A DNA stretch of 64,000 bases, from NCBI GenBank assembly GCA_023212725.1, contig JALBYF010000081.1:1-64000 (forward strand), written 5' to 3'. Of this stretch, positions 27,429 to 37,623 are shown piece by piece (the first letter of the stretch is position 1; every line of letters starts with the position of its first letter). The position numbers were made by a program, and so were the translations under genes. Under the pieces are notes generated by a model. It made no database searches. It saw only the letters and a list, made by a program, of their open reading frames with translations, and was not told the DNA's origin. This DNA comes from Tranzscheliella williamsii (taxonomy: Eukaryota > Basidiomycota > Ustilaginomycetes > Ustilaginales > Ustilaginaceae).

Positions 27429-29996
27429 ATGTCTCCATCCGCTGTGGCATCTCCTAATAAAAGGAGGAAGGTGGGATCGAGCCCGACGAAACAACTGAAC
27501 AATGCCGCTCAACCATCCCTGTTCGCGTTCTTCTCTAGTGGATCTCAACTGCCCGCCAGTTCGGCCTCACCTCTATCACCAATACCTACGGTACTGGCTC
27601 CAGAGACATCAACTGCGCTGCAGCACCAAGATGGCAGTGCCAATACGACCCCGACCCATTCGCGTGCTCAGTCAGTGTGTCCCATATGCGCAATGCGAGT
27701 ATCCTTCAACACCATACAGGCGCACGTCAACTCGTGTTTAGACTCATGTGCTTCTACGGATCTACCTACTTCTGGTAAAGAAGAGAGCCCAACGCCCGTT
27801 GGCACTCAAAGCGATACACAGAGCGTAATTGCTGTCTCCGAAAGCGTCACGCGGCGTCCATCCCTGGCACTAGCCTCCTCCAGCTGCGAGGGATCAAATA
27901 TTGCCGAAGATGACAACAAGCCCAAAGGTCCACGCTTGACACCAATTACAGAGCTTGTTTCCGGTTTGGAAGCTCCAGTAAATAATGTTTCGCATGCTTT
28001 GCGCTCGGGCGATGGGCCAGGTAGCGTTGAGCCTTGCAAGCGCGGCCCAATAACATCAGCTATCAAAAAAGCAGCGTCATCTGCGTTTTCAGTCTTGATG
28101 AAGTCGCACTCCGAGTCGAAGCAATGGGCCGCGGCCGACGCTGTTGAGGCGGCAAACTATCGTGGCAAGGCTCGCAATCGGCCAGAGGCACGGGTGGCCC
28201 CCTTCTATAAAGCTCTTGAAGGCATGCCACTTACTGTCGATGCCTTTCGCTTCGGCCGGATCGAGGGTTGCCGCGGTTACTTTCTCACCCATTTCCACAG
28301 TGATCACTATGGTGGTATGACGGCTAACTGGAACCATGGACCAATATACTGCAGCCTTACCACTGCTAATCTGTGCCGAACCCATCTCGGGGTGGATCCG
28401 CAGTGGTTGCATCCACTGCCTATGGAGGTCGCAGTCCCTGTTCCCGATTCTGGCGGCGTCATCGTCACGTGCATAGAAGCCAACCATTGCCCTGGGTCGT
28501 GCCTATTCCTTTTCGAAGGACCCCAGACATGCCAGCTTCTTTCCCGTAACCATGCCAGCTCCTACATTGGCACGGGTCGTATATTCCGATACCTTCATTG
28601 CGGCGATTTCCGCGCCAGTCCTGTCCATACTAATCATCCTTCCATCGCCGGTAAAAAGCTGGACATTATCTATCTGGACACCACCTACTGCAATCCCCGC
28701 TATTGTTTTCCCGCTCAGGATCAAGTCATTGAAGCTTGTGCAGAGCTGGTTCGCCGCGTCATGCCCGAAGACCAGATTGCACACTTGTCTGATGCCGTTA
28801 AACAAGAAACGCCCGAACAAGATTGGCGGATTGGCCCGCCAAAACAAACGCGCAGCGATCTGGATCAAAACAGCTCGACAGCTCCCGCCTTCAATGGTTG
28901 GTTTGAAACCGGTCTTGGGGACGCCAGACGCTACGAATCTGCGCCGGATGGTTTCACGGCCGCATCAACAAAACGAGATATGGATCAAGACGAAGTCTCT
29001 TGGAAAGGAGAGGATGATCTAGAATATGATGATGAAGGAGATCTCTTTTTAGGTGGAGGCGAATCGGATAGCATGGACAGGAACGAGCGTCCGATAGACT
29101 TGATCAAGCTCGAGGTCGTGGAGGATTTCGAACAAGCAAAGCATATGCAGCAGCCTCAAGGAACGCCAACTGAGTGTGTCAAGTCTACATCGCCTTCTTT
29201 ACCCGCCCCCGTGAAGGGCGAAGATGCAAGTGCTGCTCTGGGCGATCTTATCACAGAAGATGACGACAAGAGCCAGGAACCACGTGGGCCGTCTAATTGG
29301 TTGACAAAACACTCTGAGTCGACTCGCGATGGAGTGACAGTAAGTCGTCGGCAAGGTCGACTTCTCGTTGTCATCGGTACCTATACTATTGGCAAAGAAC
29401 GTATTGTGAAAGCGGTGGCACGGGCAATGAACTCCAAGATTTTCTGCATGGATTCTAGGAAGTACCAGGTGTATCAGCAGCTCGAGGATGACGAGCTTCA
29501 TTCTATGCTTACCCGCAGTCCGAGCGCCGCGGTGCACGTAACTAATCTCCGCGCTATCAATGGCGAAGGACTGCGCGATGTGGTTGCAACTCTTCGCGCT
29601 CGAGGTTATGCTTTCACTCATGCCATCGCCTTCCGCCCCACCGGATGGACCTACAAGCCAGCGGCCGGTATGGACACCGTCTCCCCTAGCCTTGACCGGT
29701 TGATTCAATGGAACCAGTCACGCACGTTCGGTCCGCAGAATCTGTACCCGACGCGCGACAGCACGCCGGATTACATGATCTACGGCGTTCCTTACTCCGA
29801 GCATTCGAGCTTCTTCGAGCTTACTGCCTTTGCGCTGTCTACGCGCTACGACCGCATCATTGCTACGGTCAACGTCGGCAATCCCAACAGCAGAGCCAAG
29901 ATGGCCAAATGGTTCGAGAAGTGGGCGATGGAGAAGCGGAGACGCGAAAAGCTCGGCCTGTCAACGCTTGACCCTCGCGCTGTCACATACTGGTGA
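27429..29996 (+). CDS. PSO2: DNA interstrand-crosslink repair nuclease PSO2/SNM1
   Basis: 855 aa, one exon. A 5' exonuclease of the metallo-beta-lactamase/beta-CASP group that trims DNA at interstrand crosslinks. The N-terminus carries a basic NLS-like NKRRK (10-14) and a perfect PIP box for PCNA binding, Q28-P-S-L31-F-A-F34-F35. A UBZ4 ubiquitin-binding finger follows (C84, C87, H99, C103). The nuclease domain has the zinc motif H288-F-H290-S-D292-H293 (THFHSDHYGG), then EANHCPGS and HCGDFRAS. The beta-CASP part has TYTIGKERI and YSEHSSF. An acidic, poorly conserved insert of roughly 140 residues (about 475-630) splits the two catalytic halves. Motifs are complete, so activity is expected. 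SLX1 elsewhere in the window acts in the same broad pathway, but the genes are not linked. Confidence 0.95.
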   Translation: MSPSAVASPNKRRKVGSSPTKQLNNAAQPSLFAFFSSGSQLPASSASPLSPIPTVLAPETSTALQHQDGSANTTPTHSRAQSVCPICAMRVSFNTIQAHVNSCLDSCASTDLPTSGKEESPTPVGTQSDTQSVIAVSESVTRRPSLALASSSCEGSNIAEDDNKPKGPRLTPITELVSGLEAPVNNVSHALRSGDGPGSVEPCKRGPITSAIKKAASSAFSVLMKSHSESKQWAAADAVEAANYRGKARNRPEARVAPFYKALEGMPLTVDAFRFGRIEGCRGYFLTHFHSDHYGGMTANWNHGPIYCSLTTANLCRTHLGVDPQWLHPLPMEVAVPVPDSGGVIVTCIEANHCPGSCLFLFEGPQTCQLLSRNHASSYIGTGRIFRYLHCGDFRASPVHTNHPSIAGKKLDIIYLDTTYCNPRYCFPAQDQVIEACAELVRRVMPEDQIAHLSDAVKQETPEQDWRIGPPKQTRSDLDQNSSTAPAFNGWFETGLGDARRYESAPDGFTAASTKRDMDQDEVSWKGEDDLEYDDEGDLFLGGGESDSMDRNERPIDLIKLEVVEDFEQAKHMQQPQGTPTECVKSTSPSLPAPVKGEDASAALGDLITEDDDKSQEPRGPSNWLTKHSESTRDGVTVSRRQGRLLVVIGTYTIGKERIVKAVARAMNSKIFCMDSRKYQVYQQLEDDELHSMLTRSPSAAVHVTNLRAINGEGLRDVVATLRARGYAFTHAIAFRPTGWTYKPAAGMDTVSPSLDRLIQWNQSRTFGPQNLYPTRDSTPDYMIYGVPYSEHSSFFELTAFALSTRYDRIIATVNVGNPNSRAKMAKWFEKWAMEKRRREKLGLSTLDPRAVTYW

Positions 29997-30265
29997 CCCA
30001 CCTCCATTCACGGCCCCTCGCACCGCCGTGGCCGACCGCGCACACGTCACACCGCCCCTGCTTCTTCTATGAGTAGACTGCTCCAGTTCAAGCCATAGAC
30101 TCTTGCGACTGCTTTTTGGGTGGCCACCATCACACAAGCTGATCGGCTTGGTCTGTCTATGACAAATTACAGTCCACATAATCATAACAAGCTATCTTGA
30201 CACAACGTTGCGAGCATACTACATATCGACACGGGCGAAGGAATAAGCGATAGGGGAGACTGAGC

Positions 30266-32044
30266 TCAAGCGTCTTGGAGGCTGAACTTGACAAGCAGGG
30301 TAGAGTGGGTTTCTCGGCCCTTGAGGTCGAGGAGACGGATGAAGCGCCACTCGTTGGAGACGTAGACGAGCCGGACTGCAGCAGCGGCGAAGAGGGGGTT
30401 GCGGGCGAACTTGTCGTCTGACTTGACGAGGATGCGGAGGAAGGCGAGCTCGTTGTGCTCGAACGTCCACTCGAGCGTCTCGTTCCAGAACGCATCGGTG
30501 GGGACTGGCTGCTCGCCCTTATGGACCAGGCCGAGCTTGTGCTGCTTGTACGGCTTGGTCTTCTCCTTTGGCGGCTCGCCGCTCCGGTCATCCGGCAGGA
30601 TCAGCGTGCAGGAGACGTACGGTCGGATCTCGTCGGCTTCCCTGCCCTTGGGGATCGGCAGATCAGTCGCGCCCGCGATATGTAGTGTCAGTTTCTTGCG
30701 GCCGAGGCTGGTGTTTCCGTCTCCGCCAAGTCGCAATCCTGGTGGCTTTAGGACATAACCGTCGGACCCGGAGAAGAGCGCCTCATTCAGCTGCAGACTT
30801 GCGTCAAAAGTCTGCCAGTTGAGGGCACAGACCTGTGCACCAATGCCCCAGAAGGGGACCGGATTGAGGTTTTTGGAGCTGATACGTGTACCTTTCGGGT
30901 AGACGCGCATGAGATGTTCGGCATTGTGTTTGCTGATACTCGCTGCGTGTTTGGGTAAGAGATCGAGCAGTGCTGTCTCGGAGACGTTGATGAGATGGTT
31001 ATGCGGGCCGTTGGTGAGTGCGGATGTATACCACGAGTCGTTGCCGGGCTTGACGGATTGCGCGTAGACGCCCAGCGCGGAAAGCTCTGGAATGATACCC
31101 GCGGTTTTCTTGGCTTCGTTCCGCTTTTTGGTTAGCATGACCTGCTCCTCATCATCATGATCGTCGGGTTCCTCCACGGGGGTCTGGTCGGAAGCATGGA
31201 ATTCGACCATGACAGCAATTCTGGCGCCGAGGTGGGCGAGCGCAGTGTGCTCGTCGACAGGGGGCTCACCTTTATCGACGGGCTGGGTAATCAGAAGATC
31301 GCCCCACACCTCGTTCATTATCTGCACAAGGCGTTCCTGTCCAGCCGGGCTGCAGTGGTTTTCTAGCGACAGGAGGACTGGCGCGGGCTTGATGTCAGGA
31401 TCGGTCCGGGCGGCAGCTTCTTCATTTTGAATGGCTTGCTTCATGGTTTCGCACACAGCACGGAAGGGGATATTGGAGGCGAATGTATATCCGTGGGTAA
31501 CTTTGGGCTCTGATGGCTCGTCATCATTGTCCCACGCATCGATCTCGACGCAGCGGGCTCCCGTTAGCAAGACATGCTCGTAAGCGATGGCAGAGGAGGT
31601 GCCATAGAGCTGATGGGCCAGCAGGTAGGTGTTATGGGAGGAGCTGATGAAGTACTCGGATAAAGGCCGGCTGCGATCGCGAACATAGGCGGGCACATCG
31701 ATATGAGACTTGTCGAGAAAGGCTTTGAGGGTTTCAGAACTGCGTGCGTCCTGTTGGTCGAGAGAAGCATCCTGCTCCGACAAGACCTTCTCATCGACAA
31801 GAAACTCGCGCAGCGCATGGCTGACTCGCAGTTCGCTCTTGGTAATCTTCGTTCGTCGAGCCGCATGACCACCTCCTGCGATGGAGTCAAACTCTACCTC
31901 CTCACCAAGATTGTCACCCCCGCCATCAGGGTCTGAGTGGCCGGTTTTGGAGAATGGGTTGAACTTGGCAAACTTTGAGGTGAGCACCGATGGAGCGCCC
32001 TCGCCATCCTTCGTGTTGTTCGTGTTACTTTCAGAGCTCGCCAT
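30266..32044 (-). CDS. Phosphoinositide-specific phospholipase C
   Basis: 592 aa, one exon. It cleaves PI(4,5)P2 to diacylglycerol and IP3 in Ca2+ signalling. Order: a short N-terminal region, then X domain with the catalytic histidine H137 (SSSHNTYLL) and Ca2+-binding E167/D169 (EIDAWD), H184, and SLENHCSPAGQ; then an acidic linker (DDHDDEE); then Y domain (NHLINVSE, RVYPKGTRISSKNLNPVPFWGIGAQ); then C2 domain from about 450 to the end. No PH domain is evident, so it is shorter than budding-yeast PLC1. The ATG at 32044 has the best context (ACAATGGCG); an upstream ATG at 32122 would add 26 residues. It is divergent from the small membrane-protein gene, with about 350 bp between starts. Confidence 0.93.
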   Translation of the reverse strand: MASSESNTNNTKDGEGAPSVLTSKFAKFNPFSKTGHSDPDGGGDNLGEEVEFDSIAGGGHAARRTKITKSELRVSHALREFLVDEKVLSEQDASLDQQDARSSETLKAFLDKSHIDVPAYVRDRSRPLSEYFISSSHNTYLLAHQLYGTSSAIAYEHVLLTGARCVEIDAWDNDDEPSEPKVTHGYTFASNIPFRAVCETMKQAIQNEEAAARTDPDIKPAPVLLSLENHCSPAGQERLVQIMNEVWGDLLITQPVDKGEPPVDEHTALAHLGARIAVMVEFHASDQTPVEEPDDHDDEEQVMLTKKRNEAKKTAGIIPELSALGVYAQSVKPGNDSWYTSALTNGPHNHLINVSETALLDLLPKHAASISKHNAEHLMRVYPKGTRISSKNLNPVPFWGIGAQVCALNWQTFDASLQLNEALFSGSDGYVLKPPGLRLGGDGNTSLGRKKLTLHIAGATDLPIPKGREADEIRPYVSCTLILPDDRSGEPPKEKTKPYKQHKLGLVHKGEQPVPTDAFWNETLEWTFEHNELAFLRILVKSDDKFARNPLFAAAAVRLVYVSNEWRFIRLLDLKGRETHSTLLVKFSLQDA

Positions 32045-32393
32045 TGTGGTTAGGTGTTGTGCTCGCGACAGTGTATCAACGTCTTGTAGAGCGGTAGTCG
32101 TCACCGAAGCGGGAGCGCGCATGCAGCAGAAGTAACAGCACAGCTTGAGGCGGTGTGGAGGTGCGAGCAAGAACAAGCGCAGGTTGTCGAGCTTGTTGTA
32201 AGATCGGAGTGCTCCCAGGCCACCTGAAGAAAGCCAATCAATCGTCCGGGAGAAATAAGCACAGCCAAATATGTTGCCCAAGGCGGTGTCAAAGGGGCTC
32301 GCTCAACCTGGCTCAGAGTGTCGATCTTCCTTGACTCTCGCCTTCACTTGGAACCGTGTGGGCCATAGAACACCGAACACTGACAGTGACATC

Positions 32394-33038
32394 ATGGCGG
32401 AGCAACAGCAACCCCTGATCAACTCGTACCGTCCGTCGCTTGACGAAGACTTGGATCCACGCTATGCTACCGAATCCTACCAGCATCAGCAGGCTCCCGT
32501 ACCAGCAGCAGCCAGCGTGGATACCAACACTAATGATCGCAACAGCCACGTAGTCTTCGACGCGGGGTCGTCAGTCGAATCTCAGGCGCATACCCAATCG
32601 CGTGGCTTTCCTTCCTCCACAGTGCCGCGACACGGAAGCTCGGCGCTGGGGGGAGACGGCGCCGGCTATTCGCAGTCCTTTGGCACCGCACGCTCATGGA
32701 GCCTGAGTAGTATCTGCGCCATCGCATGGGCGCTGCCTCCCTTCAGCTCGGCTTTTGTCCTCGTTTGGGAAACCGAGAACGACCTAGCGCGCTTCCACGC
32801 CTACCAGGCCGGCCTCAGCGGCGCCGCCCTCATTGTCCTGCTCTGGTTCCTCCGGTCTCTTCTCGGCCTTCAAACTATAGGCTTCCTCGTCGGCATGGGA
32901 GCTTACGGCTGGTTCTGGGTCAATGCGTTCGTATAACACCTTCCATCTTGACTGCTTTTTGCCAAATCTGACCGACTGTCTTTTCTCCTTCCATGTCAAC
33001 AGCTCGGTAGCTCACAAATCGGCGCCCTCGTTAGCTAG
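32394..33038 (+). CDS. Small membrane protein, DUF4870/Tic20-like
   Basis: Exon 1 is 32394-32930, with a likely second exon 33003-33038 (intron 72 bp, GTATAA to ACAG, with a CTGAC branch site), giving 190 aa. The first 100 residues are polar and Gln/Ser-rich. Then come two or three hydrophobic helices (SLSSICAIAWALPPF..., SGAALIVLLWFLRSLLG, IGFLVGMGAYGWFWVNA) with the signature ENDLARFHAYQAGL, typical of small fungal membrane proteins of unknown role. Without the second exon the protein ends at VNAFV. The splice is a proposal, supported only by consensus signals. Confidence 0.6.
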
Positions 33039-33577
33039 GAATCCTTATCTCCCGCATATCGGTGATATAGCTTCAAGATGGGTCGGAGAGGAGTAAGGCC
33101 ACGAAGTACTGCATCCTCCTAATCCTCTGTATATCCAATATATCCTGCCATATGCTATCAAATAACATCACCGGTCAATCACCTAAGGCTAGGTTCATGA
33201 GGGGGAACCGTAGGTCTCCGAAACTCCTTGCTGCGGTGTGGTATGGGCTATTTACCCTGGCAACCCAGCTTCCAACGCTTTCACACGAGCTACTTTTCTC
33301 GATCGCAACAGCTGACCTGCTCGCAAGTTGATTGTTTGTCTCAAGATTATGATAATGCTTTCGAACATTTGAGAGGCGATTGCGACATTATTATACAGTC
33401 TATAGATGCGAAGACTGCCGTCTACCTGCTAACCGAAAGATGGCCGATCTAAGCCTTCTGCTCGACGTAAGGCATCCGGAGTCAGGTTTGTGATTGGGAC
33501 GGAAGTGTTGCACTCAAGAGGACGAGGATGATGTGGAGAACAGAACGGCCGAGCCGCCTATTATGTGGATCGTTGCA
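33039..33577. other. Intergenic region
   Basis: About 540 bp between convergent genes. It is AT-richer, with ATATCC-type runs near 33131-33165. Short frames here show no family resemblance. Confidence 0.35.
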
Positions 33578-36439
33578 CTACGACCTTGGCAAGACTTCGC
33601 GGAAAGGGAGGTCCGCGAAAGCACCGTGCAAACGGTCAAGGAAGACGTCGAGCCCGCCTCCAATTGTGCATTGGTGAGCGTAGAAGGCCTGCTCGATCCA
33701 TCTGTGTGCCATGTCGGGCTGATTCTTGCGAAGCATGTACTGGGCCAGGATCAGCATCGAGCTGATGCCCCCGTCAAAGTGGAGGCTGGGTTGATGCGCC
33801 AGGATGCGAGGCGAGCCAGCCGACGATAACGTACAGCCGATGGATTCAAGTGCCTTGACCTCGGACTCGATCGCCGAGTCAAGGTCGTACTTGCTCTGGT
33901 GAAGGGAGAGCAACTGGTAAAGTTTCATTAGGTCCGGACGAAGATTTGGCCTGTCGGCATGATACGTGGTCTGCACCTTGTCGATCAGATCGATCAGCGA
34001 AGTCGCCAGGTCTGTGTGATCATCTACGTCCTGCTCGGCCGATTTGAGTATGATGCGGCTCCTGTCCTGTAGCATCGGGAAAGAACCCGCCACCTCCTTG
34101 TTGCGCAGTCGCACGTTGGCTTCCCCGTCCTTTTCGTCCATCTGGCAGATGCCGCAGGCGCACTCAAAGCCATGCTTGGATAGCTGCGCCCGGCGGATCA
34201 CCCACGGCTGCTCACCCCTGACATATTGATGCACGATCTCGGTTCCTTTCTTGAGTGGATGCAGTGCACGGGTCGTCACGATATCGCCAAAGAAGACCGA
34301 GGATACGTTGGGTAGACAGGCATGGTTCAAGATGGCTGGAAGAGGGTGTACCATGGTCGAGCGCGAAAGCTCTGTATCCTGGCCGGACGTATCTATCTCA
34401 TCGCCGGATGCGTCTGTTTTGCCTCCGGGATTAGCGGCAGGTCCAAAAGCATTGAAGCGGAGGACACCGTCCACGTAGCTAGCATCGATCGATGGTCGGA
34501 CGCACCCGTTCAAAACGACTGCCCGCCACTTAGCGTCGGATTGCACATCGTCAGATAGATTGAGTCGTACGTGCGCGGCTTGAACTAGGTCGTCGACAGA
34601 TTCCTTTGATGTCGAGGCGGAGAAGGTTCGTGTCTGCGGCTCAGGGTATAGTTGACCAACCCAGGGTGAGTGAGGCACGTTAGGACCCGCAGTCAGACCC
34701 ATGATGCGCAGGGTCAGGTCTAGCGGACGATCGATCATGGCGTGGATGCTCTTGGTAGCCGCCAGGACCTGCGTTGTGGTGCTGGTAACGCCAGTTTCAA
34801 CATTGTACCGTAGAACGTGAATGCCTCGACATCCAGGATCGACGGCATAACTGGAAGCAACTGCTTTGCAGCATAACAGAAGCTCGCCTTCGCCGACGTC
34901 TCTACTGAGGACCAAGCCTCGTCCGGCGCCAGGAATGTTTTCCACGCTCAGCGGCCCGAGCCAGTCCTGTACGTCGAAGCGAGGAGTGGGATAGCTCTGG
35001 GAATCAAAGTAGTAGCCCCAGACGTTGTCATGGCTTGGTCCTTCGGCAGAAGCCTTCTGGGCTATGCGGACGGTGGTTAAAAAGTCCAGAATGCGTTCTT
35101 GGGCCGAGTCACGCTGATCCGTGGGAAAAACTTGCAAGGCTGTCTCGAGGGTCAGACGGCTTTCTTCAAAGCGACACAACTTGTACAAAACCTGGGCTTC
35201 CAGTTCCATGTCTTCCCCTAACGTAGCCCGATCCCTTCCGGTGATTTGCAACAAACGAGCAGCGCACAGTTCGCGGTAGGCAGCTCCCGGGCGACCGTCT
35301 GCGTTAAAAGACTCCACCAATTTCCGAGTTCGTATGCGCAGCTGCGTTCGCTCTTCCGTTGATAGATCCTTGATCCACGTATGCTCTTTGTGAGACGCAA
35401 TATCTGCAGCACACAACCGAGAAAGGGGCCCATCCTGGAGCCATCGACATCCCTTTGCGTTGACATGGGACGGAGAGTTCTTAAGAAGGTTTGCTACAGT
35501 CTCGAAATGCTTCTCCGTATCTCCTGGGATGTCAGATTTCCAGTCGATGCCTTCCAGCAGCTCCTTGTCGGCTGTGTTGAACCCATCGAGGATATGTACA
35601 TCGGTAGGCGTGTCAATACGGACACCTGTAGCGCTCTTTCCTCCCTGCGCATGTCCTCCGTTGGCGAAATGGTTCAGGCTCATGTACGGCTCCCTGATGG
35701 CCAGTATGGTTCCCAAGGGCAGAAGCGCATCAAGTAGGTCACCCTGCAGATGCAGATCGGATGTGAAGTGGGCGATGCTGATAGGAATAGCTTGGCCGCT
35801 GGGCAATACCCCGATGAAGCTACAGCTAACATAAAGATTTAGACTGGTAGCAACTTTGCACAGCAGGTAACGGCCCTGAAAATGTCGAGGCGCCTCTAGC
35901 TCGTCGAAGTCTATGCGAGACAGCTCTGAAAGAGGCCGGGTTGAGGCATAATTGCCGACACCGTCGAAGGTCTGACGCGGAAGGTAAAAGTGCTTGCGTT
36001 TGTTGCCAGTGTCGGGATCATAACCGGCCACGAAGATCTCACCCCGGCGCTTCTTAATTTCGGCAGCCTGGCGAGCCAGAAGCGCCTTGAGTGGTACGGA
36101 TTTGAGTCTCTTGGGGCAGGACAGTAGATGGGCTTCATTACGTAGGGCGTCGCGCTCTTTGTCTATGAAATTGTTATAATTGTCTAGCAAGGCTTGAACG
36201 GCGCCTTTGAAGAGATCCGCATCGACTAAGGGCTCTAGAAGCTCATCCTCCTCTGCCGAGCTCTGGCTGGCTCCGTCGTTGTTCGCGTGCGTTGCAAGCG
36301 CATGGTTGGCAGGGTTCAAGGACAGATGTCGAGCGAGGTTGTCCTGGATCTGTGGGTCAGGATCGGAAAGTTGCAACAGCTGCTCGTGGTCCGGTAGCGA
36401 CAAACCGATGTTGCGTAGTGCCTTGAGGAGATCCTCCAT
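33578..36439 (-). CDS. TPR- and SET-domain protein (SMYD-like methyltransferase family)
   Basis: 953 aa, one exon. The middle holds a SET core: an N-part at GAGRGLVLSRDVGEGELLL and a C-part with NHACLPNVS (the NHxCxPN motif), GTEIVHQY, and the post-SET zinc cysteines FECACGIC. Helical repeats flank it and are probably TPR-like (for example ARLLQITGRDRATLGEDM and the C-terminal AQYMLRKNQPDMAHRWIEQA). This matches fungal TPR/SET proteins that may methylate lysine in non-histone proteins; the substrate is unknown. A long insert lies between the two SET halves. ATG 36439 (MEDLLKALRNIG) was chosen; a further in-frame ATG at 36652 would add a hydrophobic, low-quality stretch of 71 residues that looks non-coding. 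Confidence 0.8.
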   Translation of the reverse strand: MEDLLKALRNIGLSLPDHEQLLQLSDPDPQIQDNLARHLSLNPANHALATHANNDGASQSSAEEDELLEPLVDADLFKGAVQALLDNYNNFIDKERDALRNEAHLLSCPKRLKSVPLKALLARQAAEIKKRRGEIFVAGYDPDTGNKRKHFYLPRQTFDGVGNYASTRPLSELSRIDFDELEAPRHFQGRYLLCKVATSLNLYVSCSFIGVLPSGQAIPISIAHFTSDLHLQGDLLDALLPLGTILAIREPYMSLNHFANGGHAQGGKSATGVRIDTPTDVHILDGFNTADKELLEGIDWKSDIPGDTEKHFETVANLLKNSPSHVNAKGCRWLQDGPLSRLCAADIASHKEHTWIKDLSTEERTQLRIRTRKLVESFNADGRPGAAYRELCAARLLQITGRDRATLGEDMELEAQVLYKLCRFEESRLTLETALQVFPTDQRDSAQERILDFLTTVRIAQKASAEGPSHDNVWGYYFDSQSYPTPRFDVQDWLGPLSVENIPGAGRGLVLSRDVGEGELLLCCKAVASSYAVDPGCRGIHVLRYNVETGVTSTTTQVLAATKSIHAMIDRPLDLTLRIMGLTAGPNVPHSPWVGQLYPEPQTRTFSASTSKESVDDLVQAAHVRLNLSDDVQSDAKWRAVVLNGCVRPSIDASYVDGVLRFNAFGPAANPGGKTDASGDEIDTSGQDTELSRSTMVHPLPAILNHACLPNVSSVFFGDIVTTRALHPLKKGTEIVHQYVRGEQPWVIRRAQLSKHGFECACGICQMDEKDGEANVRLRNKEVAGSFPMLQDRSRIILKSAEQDVDDHTDLATSLIDLIDKVQTTYHADRPNLRPDLMKLYQLLSLHQSKYDLDSAIESEVKALESIGCTLSSAGSPRILAHQPSLHFDGGISSMLILAQYMLRKNQPDMAHRWIEQAFYAHQCTIGGGLDVFLDRLHGAFADLPFREVLPRS

Positions 36440-37623
36440 AGTGTACCATCTGAACTGGGCTTGCCCAGTACAGTGCTGCCGCTTGGTGCTAGCTTGAACG
36501 CTGCGAGCAGCAACGTTGAGTAAGCAGGATGCTACCTTCAAAAGGCTGGAAGAATGCAAGCCAAAAAAACAAAAAACAAAAAAGGGCCGAGAGTGCCCGG
36601 GACTCGGAGAACAGTAGTTGTGGCCTTCGAATTCTACCGCGACTGTTGCCATGCATAAAGGTGGTAAACTGTAAATCTAATGTGTCTCTGTTTCGCACGA
36701 GATCGTTTATCGGGCCATCGGTTTGGTAATCATTGATACTGCCCTTATCGCGCGGAATGAATATGGTATGCAGGCAAGGCGGGCACGTTCGCTCTTGTTG
36801 CAGAAAGCCTCCTCGTTGTCTTCGTCCACTCGTCCACTCGTCCACACAGCGTGAACGTGATGATGTGATTCATGCGAACCGGCGGCCTGTAATGTTGTTC
36901 GCCCGCCGCCGATTTTCCTTGGCCGCCGGATCCAAGGGTACAGTGTTCAGGCAAGCTATCAAGGGGCTTGGACTGGACGCTGCCACAAGAGGGCCCCAGT
37001 GTGTCGAGGGGACAATTGAAACCACGTGTATATGTACGGGGAAGGGATGGCGCCAGGCGTACACGGAAGAGGGGCGCCTTCGAATCCAATCCACAGTTGT
37101 GAGTGTGAGTCTGAGTGGACTCTCATTATCGGCCATGCGGATCTGTGCTTCCCGAGCGAGTCTGCAGCTAGGATGGCAAAGCAGCTAGGATGGTTGACTG
37201 TCGCTCTGCCACTTGGCGTGTCTTCTGCTCCTTCCGTCTGCCATTTCTTTTCGCTCCTAGCCGAGCTTTCGGTCCAGCGCCCGCCAACCACAAGAGCCCG
37301 AATGGCCGCAGCGCTTACCGTGGGGTTCGTGCGATGAAAGTGCGCTATCACACCCACTTGTGCCCTCGCCTGACTCGCGCAACAATGCTGCCGAACGAGG
37401 CAGGCGAGCCTGTCAAGCCTTGCCGCCGCTTGCTTTTCCGTTTGTCCCTGAGCCAGTTCCTGCGCCGTAGCAGCGACCGCCCTTGCCAAGCCAGCCTTAT
37501 ATAGCGACCAAGTGGTTCCTTCACCTCGACTGCCGTTCCTTATCTCACCATCTCCTCACTCCACTTGGCCATACCCTGCCGCTTGGACACATCGCTTCCG
37601 CCTTCCCATCCAAGGCAATCACG
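36440..37623. promoter_or_regulatory. Divergent promoter region of the SET gene and the GIT1-like permease
   Basis: 1.18 kb without a credible gene; only GC-driven short frames. It contains an A-rich stretch at about 36560-36585. The permease leader near 37495-37620 is C/T-rich. Confidence 0.45.
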
